The position numbers were made by a program, and so were the translations under genes. The notes beneath the pieces are model-generated. The model was given only the letters and a program-made list of their open reading frames with translations. It made no database searches and was not told the origin of the DNA. A stretch of DNA of 11,359 bases from ChocPot-Mid sp964511865 (lineage in GTDB: Bacteria; Bacteroidota; Ignavibacteria; Kapaibacteriales; UBA2268): positions 1 to 11,359 of the forward strand of contig CAZEHW010000105.1 of NCBI GenBank assembly GCA_964511865.1, in the 5' to 3' direction. Shown piece after piece: positions 5,903 through 11,359 of this stretch. Within the stretch, counting starts at the first letter, position 1. Each line of letters starts with the position of its first letter.

Positions 5903-8095
5903 ATGAAAAATATTCCAAGACTTTTATTGTTACTTTTTCTTCTTTCAATATTCAACTTGAATTTTTCACAATTGCTTGCACAAAAGCAGGGGCAAGCCCT
6001 TATTGATTCCCTTCTTAAAGAATTACCTAAGTCAAAGGAGGATACGAACAAGGTGAATTTGCTTGTGGAATTATCATATAATATTCACATGAAAAATCCT
6101 GACGAAGCGATAAAATATGAGGAGCAGGCATTTCAACTTGCAGAAAAACTGAATTGGAAAAAAGGAATTGCAAGTTCTTTGACTAATATTGGAGTTCGAT
6201 ATTATAGTAAATCAAATTACAAAAAAGCTCTCGAATATTATTTTAAATCATTAAAAATAAGTGAAGAGATTAACGATAAATTACGAATTGCTTCAAATTT
6301 CGGAAATATAGGAACTGTTTATCACAGACAAGCTGATTACCAAAAAGCACTGGAATATTTATTCAAGTCTTTAAAAATCTATGAGGAATTAGGTAATAAA
6401 AAGGGAATCAAAGGGATTTTAGGAAGAATCGGGAATGTTTATCACAGACAAGCCGATAACCCAAAAGCATTGGAGTATTTATCCAAGTCTTTGAAGATGT
6501 CAGAGGAAATGGGAGAAAAAAGAGAAATTGCTGTAAGTTTAGGAAATATTGGGAATATTTATAGCGGACAATCCGATTTCCCGAAAGCGTTGGAATATTT
6601 TTTCAAAGCTTTAAAAATTTCAGAAGAATTACATTATAATGGCTTAATCGCTACTAATTCGAGTAATATAGGCCTTGTATATATGAATCAAAACGATTAT
6701 CTAAAAGCTTTGGAATATTTGTTAAAAGCACTGAAAATTACAGAGGAATTGGGTAATAGAAGCGAAGTAGCTAGGATTTTATGTATCATTGGCGGCAATT
6801 ATGCAGAGCTTAATGACTTGTCCAAAGCACTGGACTATGAATTCAAATCATTGAAAATTACAGAAGAAATAGGTGACAGGATGAATCAATTTATCGCATT
6901 GCACACTATTGGCAATATTTATGAAATGAAATCAGATTATTCAAAAGCAATTAAATATTACGATAAAGCAGTAGTCGTCTCCAAAGCAATTGGTGACAAA
7001 CATACCGCATCAGATATACTGGGAAGTATTGGTTGCTTATACTACCTTATGGCAACCGATACATCCGGTAGCAACAAACAAAATAAATTTAACAAGAATT
7101 TATATTTACGTCATGCAGTAGATAATCTCGAAGAATGTATTAAAATCCACAAAGAAATTAGAAATAAACATGGCGAGTTGTATTTTTTAGAATACCTTTT
7201 TAATTCATACAAGGAACTTGGCGATTATCAAAAGGCATTCGAGAATTATCAGAGATATAATACTATAAAAGATTCAACTTTTAATTTCGAAAACTCGAAA
7301 AAAATTGCTAATCTTCAGGCAAATTATAAAGTTGAAAAGAAAGAAAAGGAAAATAAAATCTTAAACCTTGAAATTGACAAACAAACGAACTTCAGGAATT
7401 ATTTAATTGTTTTATCAATTCTAATATTGCTGCTTGCCTTAGTTATGATAAACAGGTATTTCATAAAGAAAAAGCAAAACAGGATATTAGAGGAAAAAAA
7501 TAAGTTGTTGAATGAAGCTAATGAAGAAATAGACCGGTCATACAAAGAAAAAATCCAACTTCAAAAGGAGGCATTTGATAAAGAATCACAAGTAATGTCC
7601 CTGAAAAATCAATTATTGGAAACAGAACTTGGTATGAAACAAAAAGAACTGACGGCTAAAGCCCTGAATCTTGTCGATAAGAATGAATATATGGCAAAGA
7701 TTAAAGAACACATCGAAGAAATCGCAAATTCGAAGCCGGAAGAAATTGCACAGATGACAAGATACGTTGTCAGGTCAATTAATATGAAAATAAGGAGCGA
7801 AGACTCATGGGAAGCATTTGAAAGGCAGTTCAAAGCTATCCATCGCGGTTTCATGGAAAGTTTAGCTTTGGAATATCCTGAATTAACAGTTATGGAACTG
7901 AAGGTCTGTACCTTACTTAAAATCAATCTTTCTTCAAAAGAAATTGCATCATTATTAAGTCTTAGCACACGTACAGTTGAAGACCACCGACTCAATATAA
8001 GAAAGAAGATGAGCTTAGATAAAGACGTAAATTTGAATTTGTACATGGCTCAATATAATGTTAAAGAGTTACAACCAATGGATATGAATGGATGA
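5903..8095 (+). CDS. Membrane-bound TPR regulator with LuxR/GerE-type helix-turn-helix
   Basis: The protein has 730 residues. ATG 5903 is chosen because AAAGGG lies six bases upstream and a signal/anchor sequence starts there; the frame is open back to 5822, which would bury it. Residues 1-27 are the signal (LLAQ|K). Residues ~50-370 hold about eight 40-residue TPRs of the form NIGxxYxxxxDYxKALEYxxKSLKIxEExG, then a degenerate unit with a Ser/Asn/Lys-rich insertion. A stretch ending NYKVEKKEKENKI precedes one transmembrane helix (~498-520), then a coiled coil to ~600. The end has WEAFERQFKAIHRGFMESLA, an LTVMELKVCTLLKINLSSKE helix and the recognition helix STRTVEDHRLNIRKKM (HTH ~660-715). In Bacteroidota this architecture is a one-piece regulator: periplasmic TPRs sense a partner and the cytoplasmic HTH binds DNA. 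No kinase or receiver domain is seen. Its targets are unknown; the operon upstream is the obvious candidate. Confidence 0.88.
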   Translation: MKNIPRLLLLLFLLSIFNLNFSQLLAQKQGQALIDSLLKELPKSKEDTNKVNLLVELSYNIHMKNPDEAIKYEEQAFQLAEKLNWKKGIASSLTNIGVRYYSKSNYKKALEYYFKSLKISEEINDKLRIASNFGNIGTVYHRQADYQKALEYLFKSLKIYEELGNKKGIKGILGRIGNVYHRQADNPKALEYLSKSLKMSEEMGEKREIAVSLGNIGNIYSGQSDFPKALEYFFKALKISEELHYNGLIATNSSNIGLVYMNQNDYLKALEYLLKALKITEELGNRSEVARILCIIGGNYAELNDLSKALDYEFKSLKITEEIGDRMNQFIALHTIGNIYEMKSDYSKAIKYYDKAVVVSKAIGDKHTASDILGSIGCLYYLMATDTSGSNKQNKFNKNLYLRHAVDNLEECIKIHKEIRNKHGELYFLEYLFNSYKELGDYQKAFENYQRYNTIKDSTFNFENSKKIANLQANYKVEKKEKENKILNLEIDKQTNFRNYLIVLSILILLLALVMINRYFIKKKQNRILEEKNKLLNEANEEIDRSYKEKIQLQKEAFDKESQVMSLKNQLLETELGMKQKELTAKALNLVDKNEYMAKIKEHIEEIANSKPEEIAQMTRYVVRSINMKIRSEDSWEAFERQFKAIHRGFMESLALEYPELTVMELKVCTLLKINLSSKEIASLLSLSTRTVEDHRLNIRKKMSLDKDVNLNLYMAQYNVKELQPMDMNG
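6061..7020 (+). repeat. Eight in-register 120-bp coding repeats (TPR units)
   Basis: The TPR region repeats with a constant 120-bp period and no indels. Equivalent positions fall at the same offset in the stretches beginning 6061, 6181, 6301, 6421, 6541, 6661, 6781 and 6901. Neighbouring units at 6301 and 6421 share the identical run GTTTATCACAGACAAGC (6317 and 6437) and a nearly identical following segment, pointing to a recent internal duplication or gene conversion. This is protein-repeat DNA, not a mobile repeat. Confidence 0.85.
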
Positions 8096-8159
8096 CTCAA
8101 ATAGAAAAATGGGGATATGTTGATACTGGATTTTTTCTTGGCATATAATAAACTTCCTG

Positions 8160-8624
8160 TTAAAACAAATCGTTCATCATATTAATTTCTAATTTTAATT
8201 CTTCCTTATTCAATTTTACCATAGCTTTATCGAAAGATGGGGGTCCAAAATTGCCTTTGGCATCTTTTGATGAACCAAGTCCTTCATTTGGTATTCCAAT
8301 CCAATTCGTATTTACTTTTCCATTATTATCTTCATCGTGATGTACGCTTATTGCATATTCGCCATAAGGTAAATTTTCAAAAGTAAAAGTAACTTTTTTG
8401 TTTTTTATTGGGACAACAAATCTCCCATATGCCTTCTTTTGTTCTGAAGGGTAATATTTTTTTTCTTTGTCAGAAAAAATCAACAGACGTGCTTTTCCTG
8501 AGTTATCTTTAAAACCATTAACCACGATGGTGATTTTCCCTGTATTGTTTTGTGAAAGCGATACATTTATTGATGTAATCACAAGCAGAAAAACAAAAAA
8601 CATAATATTTTTAAAAAGCATCAT
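8160..8624 (-). CDS. DUF2141 family exported protein
   Basis: This 154-residue protein is read from ATG 8624 (a second ATG at 8621 is equally possible). A signal peptide covers residues 1-24 (VSLSQ, cleavage near LSQ|N). The mature part matches DUF2141 over its usual length, beginning GKITIVVNGFKDNSGKARL and carrying the family's core: LPYGEYAISVHHDEDNNGK, then NTNWIGIPNEGLGSS, then GNFGPPSFDKAMVKL. The HHDEDNNGK loop resembles a Ca2+-binding turn. The family is common in Bacteroidota and Proteobacteria, is exported, and has no established biochemical role. It lies 149 bp downstream of the metallophosphoesterase on the same strand and converges with the regulator gene across only 64 bp. The gap ahead of it is very A+T-rich without a clear hairpin, so I cannot say whether the two genes share a transcript. 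Confidence 0.9.
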   Translation of the reverse strand: MMLFKNIMFFVFLLVITSINVSLSQNNTGKITIVVNGFKDNSGKARLLIFSDKEKKYYPSEQKKAYGRFVVPIKNKKVTFTFENLPYGEYAISVHHDEDNNGKVNTNWIGIPNEGLGSSKDAKGNFGPPSFDKAMVKLNKEELKLEINMMNDLF

Positions 8625-8773
8625 ATATTAATATTGTCCATTTCTTGATAAAATATAGTTTATAATTTATAAATCATTAAATATAATTTAGGGAATTATT
8701 ACTCAATAACAAAAATTTATATATAATTTTGTTCAGTTTAGAAAATTTCATAATATGGTGATTTGAATGACTT

Positions 8774-9838
8774 TTAAAATCCAACCAAAAACTCCTGCCC
8801 GACTTTCCATTTATTGTCATCCTGAGCTTGTTTATTGCCATTCTGAGCTTGTTTATTGTCATCCTGAGCTTGTTTATTGTCATCCTGAGCTTGTCGAAGT
8901 ATGTTATCATCAATATATATCATCTGAACTAAAAGACCTTCATCTTTTATTGTAACTTTGCAGTAATGGAAATTTCTGATTCGCCCGCCTTTAAAAGTAT
9001 CCTGATAAATTGGCTTTGCCCTTAGCTTTTGCCTCGGTCCGCTCCCTCCTCCTGTAACAATAAAGTGTTTACCGGATTTTTCAAAATGCTCGTAGCTGTG
9101 GCAATGACCTGTAAAAAATAATTTTGCTTTTGGAATATCGAACATCGGTTCAACGAAATATTTTTGCACATCTTCATCAGCACTGACAATGGTACTATTA
9201 GTATATGGCGGATGATGACAGGCAACAATTATTGAAATAATTGAAGAATCGTTTTGCAAATCTTCTAATTTTTTCAAATACCAATCGTTTTGTTTTGATT
9301 TAGAATATTCATCCAATTCATCAAAGTTTGAATTCAAAATAATAAATCCAACATTACGAAATTTGAATGAATACCATTTTGCATTCTTAATATGAGGGAA
9401 TCGCGAGAAATAATTCTTCAATGCTTTTTCATTATTCCCGAAATATTCGTGATTGCCTAAAGTTGGAAAAACAGGGATACCTTTTTTACGAATATCAGAA
9501 GCATAATTATCGAAAGTTGTCCAATCGTCATTCCCGGAACCTAAAAAACCAAAATCACCGAGATGAATAATAAAAGCCGGATTTTCTTCGGCAACTTGTT
9601 TCAATATAATAGGTCGAACTTCATCGTTTTTCTCAAATCCAACTTCCCAAAAACCTGCTCTTTGTGTGTCACCAATAAGGATAAATGAAGGTATGTCCTG
9701 TCTGCCCTCTATGGAACTTTTATAATAAACCCGTTCGGAATCAATGATACGGTCACCCGAACAGCTCACTAAATATAAGATAGTGATTAATAATATTAGA
9801 TATATTTTCAAAGCATTTTCCACTTCTTTGTTTGACAT
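8774..9838 (-). CDS. Calcineurin-like metallophosphoesterase lipoprotein with repeat-extended C-terminus
   Basis: ATG 9838 gives 354 residues; a TTG two codons upstream is also possible. A lipoprotein signal precedes Cys26 (LYLVSC). The calcineurin-like metal ligands are all present in order: GDTQ (56-59, with Gln in place of the usual His of the DxH motif), LGDFG (93-97), GNHE (128-131), CHHPPY (207-212) and GHCHSYE (244-250). It is therefore probably an active bimetal phosphohydrolase facing the periplasm or outer surface, of the purple-acid-phosphatase-like type; the substrate is unknown. The catalytic fold appears complete by ~residue 312. Residues 316-343 are four copies of the heptad QAQDDNK (one reads QAQNGNK), encoded by a 21-bp tandem repeat, followed by 11 residues of apparently random sequence before the stop. 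The original C-terminus was probably overwritten when the repeat arrived. The gene is divergent from the PorT-like gene. Confidence 0.9.
   Translation of the reverse strand: MSNKEVENALKIYLILLITILYLVSCSGDRIIDSERVYYKSSIEGRQDIPSFILIGDTQRAGFWEVGFEKNDEVRPIILKQVAEENPAFIIHLGDFGFLGSGNDDWTTFDNYASDIRKKGIPVFPTLGNHEYFGNNEKALKNYFSRFPHIKNAKWYSFKFRNVGFIILNSNFDELDEYSKSKQNDWYLKKLEDLQNDSSIISIIVACHHPPYTNSTIVSADEDVQKYFVEPMFDIPKAKLFFTGHCHSYEHFEKSGKHFIVTGGGSGPRQKLRAKPIYQDTFKGGRIRNFHYCKVTIKDEGLLVQMIYIDDNILRQAQDDNKQAQDDNKQAQNGNKQAQDDNKWKVGQEFLVGF
8810..8899. repeat. Four 21-bp tandem repeats ending in a dispersed-type TTCGACAAGCTCAGGATGACA element
   Basis: Units of TTTATTGTCATCCTGAGCTTG lie at 8810-8830, 8831-8851 (two substitutions), 8852-8872 and 8873-8893, directly followed by TCGAAG. 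The minus-strand core CTTCGACAAGCTCAGGATGA is one I recognise as a widely dispersed short repeat in many bacterial genomes, often met as spurious peptides such as FDKLRMT or HPELVEG. There are no spacers, so this is not CRISPR. Because 21 is a multiple of three, the array is read through in frame by the phosphoesterase gene, and two other frames across it are open too. Confidence 0.85.
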
Positions 9839-9959
9839 TCTCAAGCTAAATTACAATTTTTGAGAATTTTTTTTGTCATGTATTTATAATTAAATTGAAA
9901 AATATTTTCATAAGTATTTTTAAAATTATTGCTATGTTGAATTAATAAAAAATAAAGAT
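9839..9959. promoter_or_regulatory. 121-bp divergent intergenic region
   Basis: The region separates the start of the metallophosphoesterase (-) from the start of the PorT-like gene (+), so promoters in both directions are expected here. It is over 80% A+T by eye. TAATTTAG on the minus strand just before the phosphoesterase, and TATGTTG on the plus strand about 25 bp before ATG 9960, are each one step off the Bacteroidota -7 consensus TAnnTTTG. Neither has a convincing -33 partner. The assignment rests on gene orientation, not on a clear motif. Confidence 0.4.
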
Positions 9960-10616
9960 ATGAATAAAATCAGGAATCTTGTATTTGTTATGGTATTTTC
10001 TCTTGCATTAACCTGTAATAACTATGGACAGGAAAACGAAGAAATTATTTTTGGAGTAAAAGCAGGAATAAATTTAGCAACATTGAACGGGCAGGAATCA
10101 TTTCTTGTTGTTAATGGAAGCAGACTTGATGCTACCTCGAAGCTTGGAGCAGTTGGAGGAATATCTGCTGAATACTCCATTTCAGAAAAATTTATTTTGC
10201 AACCAGAGCTGTTATTTAGCATGAAAGGTGTGAATTTTGATGCAAATGAATTTGTACATAGCTGGTCTATATGGTATATTGAAATGCCTGTTCTGTTCAA
10301 ATCCGTATTCGAGATGGATAACGATGTTCTTGGTTCTTTTTATGCCGGTCCTGCAATTGCATATAAAGTGAAGTCAACCTGGAGTGAAAAATATCTTGAT
10401 AGTTATATCAACGAAGACAGGGAAATGTACGGCATAAATGATTTGGATTTTTCGGCTGTAATTGGAGCAGGTTTCGACATGGAAATGCTCGGAAGCAGAA
10501 TGGGACTGGATTTAAGATATACATTTGGATTGCAAAGCATTCAAAATGACGTTTCTGCACAAAACGGCACAATCAGCATTATGCTTTATTATCTGATAGG
10601 TGCAATGGATTTATAA
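9960..10616 (+). CDS. PorT-family outer-membrane beta-barrel protein
   Basis: The protein has 218 residues. A signal peptide spans residues 1-24 (cleavage near NYGQ|E). The mature sequence follows the PorT-like outer-membrane barrel pattern (family of about 200 residues): FGVKAGINLATLNG, then KLGAVGGISAEYSISEKF, ILQPELLFSMKGV, WYIEMPVLFK, GSFYAGPAIAYKV, DFSAVIGAGFDME and RMGLDLRYTFGLQSI. This is consistent with eight strands and an intact, full-length barrel. Family members are abundant in Bacteroidota; a few act in type IX secretion, but most have no known role and this copy is not specifically assignable to PorT itself. It has its own upstream region and converges with hydE across 46 bp. 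An A+T-rich AATAAAG replaces a strong Shine-Dalgarno before the ATG, as is usual in this phylum. Confidence 0.88.
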   Translation: MNKIRNLVFVMVFSLALTCNNYGQENEEIIFGVKAGINLATLNGQESFLVVNGSRLDATSKLGAVGGISAEYSISEKFILQPELLFSMKGVNFDANEFVHSWSIWYIEMPVLFKSVFEMDNDVLGSFYAGPAIAYKVKSTWSEKYLDSYINEDREMYGINDLDFSAVIGAGFDMEMLGSRMGLDLRYTFGLQSIQNDVSAQNGTISIMLYYLIGAMDL

Positions 10617-10640
10617 AAATATACTGAAGCTAAGAAATAA

Positions 10641-10661
10641 ATTCATAATTCGTAATTCGTA
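10641..10661. repeat. Three 7-bp tandem units (ATTCGTA) between convergent genes
   Basis: ATTCATA, ATTCGTA and ATTCGTA occupy 10641-10661 and abut the hydE stop codon (10663-10665). The minus-strand form, TTACGAATTACGAAT, is a simple repeat that I recall seeing between genes in other A+T-rich genomes. No GC-rich terminator hairpin is seen in this 46-bp gap. Confidence 0.75.
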
Positions 10662-10662
10662 A

Positions 10663-11359
10663 TTATTTAAAGTGTTTCGAATCTCCCCATTCGTCGAGTC
10701 CAAGTTCTCTGCCAATGGAATTTATTCTTGAAAAAGAACATTCAACACATTCTTCAGCTAAATCATCTGTACAAGGTTTGCCGTCGTAGAGAATGTAATC
10801 CTTTCTGTATTTTGCCGGTGTTATCAATGGCATAAATACGTTTGCACCAAAACTCAATCCTGCTTCACGACCAAATGGTTTCATTGCTTGCAAAGCGGTT
10901 GTGGATGCAATATTAACATCCTTCAAATACAAACGTGAAACTGCAATCATTTTCAAAGAGAGCAAATAATGTTTATCAGCCAGTTTCTGATATTCTTCTT
11001 TTAGATGAAACATGGGAGTATCCTGATGCACTAAATAAGGACCCATTCCAATCATATCAATATCCATCTTTTTAAAAAATAAAATATCGTTTACCAAATC
11101 ATCAATTGTTTGATGTGGGAGACCAATCATTACTCCTGTTCCTATTTGAAAGCCGATTTCCTTTAGCATTTGCAGACATTCCAATCTTCTTTTAAAATTT
11201 TGCTGTTTTGGATGAATGGAATAAAAAAGTTTTTCGTTACTTGTTTCAATTCTGAGCAAATATCTATGGGCACCGGCATCGAATAATTTTTTATAGGAAT
11301 TGTAATTTTGTTCACCTATGCAAAGAGTAATACCTAAACCCTCGGTGAGTTTTTCAGAT
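10663..11359 (-). CDS. hydE: [FeFe] hydrogenase maturase HydE (radical SAM), N-terminal part beyond the window
   Basis: 232 codons are visible in whole or part, about two thirds of a ~350-residue HydE; the frame stays open to the window edge, so the TTG at 11259 is internal. The radical SAM CxxxCxxC cluster site lies outside the window. Diagnostic HydE features seen are AGAHRYLLRIETSN, TGVMIGLPHQTIDDLVNDI, DMIGMGPYLVHQDTPM, STTALQAMKPFGREAGLSFG followed by ANVFMPLITPAKYRKDY, and YDGKPCTDDLAEECVECSFS. HydE works with HydG and HydF to build the dithiolate-bridged di-iron subcluster of the H-cluster in the cytoplasm. The relatives BioB and PylB share the fold, but the DMIGMGP-HQDTP and TTALQ-GRE-GANV-MP sequences favour HydE. 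The C-terminal tail has three cysteines (CTDD, CVEC) that may hold a non-essential second cluster. hydG, hydF and the hydrogenase are not in the window. Confidence 0.92.
   Translation of the reverse strand, partial: SEKLTEGLGITLCIGEQNYNSYKKLFDAGAHRYLLRIETSNEKLFYSIHPKQQNFKRRLECLQMLKEIGFQIGTGVMIGLPHQTIDDLVNDILFFKKMDIDMIGMGPYLVHQDTPMFHLKEEYQKLADKHYLLSLKMIAVSRLYLKDVNIASTTALQAMKPFGREAGLSFGANVFMPLITPAKYRKDYILYDGKPCTDDLAEECVECSFSRINSIGRELGLDEWGDSKHFK

Noticed and set aside
7609..8046. Minus-strand 145-codon ORF
   Set aside because: It is antisense to the well-supported HTH and coiled-coil end of the regulator; a shadow frame.
8810..8893. CRISPR-like array
   Set aside because: Repeats are directly adjacent with no spacers, the unit is only 21 bp, and no cas gene is present.
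8677..8913. Minus-strand 78-codon ORF reading repeated NKLRMTI
   Set aside because: Another frame of the same repeat array, with no signal, domain or ribosome binding site; the phosphoesterase frame has full catalytic motifs.
8767..8955. Plus-strand 62-codon ORF reading repeated YCHPELV
   Set aside because: It is created by the 21-bp repeat array and lies antisense to the phosphoesterase; HPELV-type peptides are a known by-product of this repeat.

Overview
The window looks like chromosomal DNA of an anaerobic or facultative member of the Bacteroidota/Ignavibacteria/Kapabacteria group. The evidence is strong A+T richness, a type IX secretion C-terminal sorting domain, many exported lipoproteins and small outer-membrane beta-barrels, a TPR–transmembrane–LuxR regulator of the kind common in Bacteroidota, and a HydE maturase gene pointing to an [FeFe] hydrogenase. 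Nothing in the sequence fixes a genus. No tRNA, rRNA, CRISPR array or transposase gene is visible, and no stretch over 300 bases lacks a gene.

Layout. Bases 1-1435 (+) hold the 3' end of a T9SS-secreted protein and two small lipoproteins, one with a carboxypeptidase-regulatory-like fold. Bases 1532-5797 (+) hold four tightly spaced genes, two junctions of which overlap (22 bp and 4 bp). All four encode exported proteins: a Cys-cluster protein with a long hydrophobic Gly/Ala-rich segment, a propeller-like protein with a SHOCT-like C-terminal motif, a TPR protein with a C-terminal barrel-like domain, and an outer-membrane barrel protein. Bases 5903-8095 (+) encode a large membrane-bound regulator with periplasmic TPRs and a cytoplasmic LuxR-type HTH. 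Bases 8160-9838 (-) hold a DUF2141 protein and a metallophosphoesterase lipoprotein whose C-terminus has been extended by an in-frame 21-bp tandem repeat. Bases 9960-10616 (+) encode a PorT-family barrel, and 10663-11359 (-) the C-terminal two thirds of HydE, which runs off the window.

How the genes may work together (inference). The 1532-5797 block reads as one transcription unit for an envelope-associated assembly with no named counterpart that I recognise. It is the best candidate here for an undescribed system. The regulator 105 bp downstream could sense a periplasmic partner and control the block, but nothing in the sequence proves this. The phosphoesterase/DUF2141 pair, the PorT-like barrel and hydE look like independent housekeeping or accessory genes.
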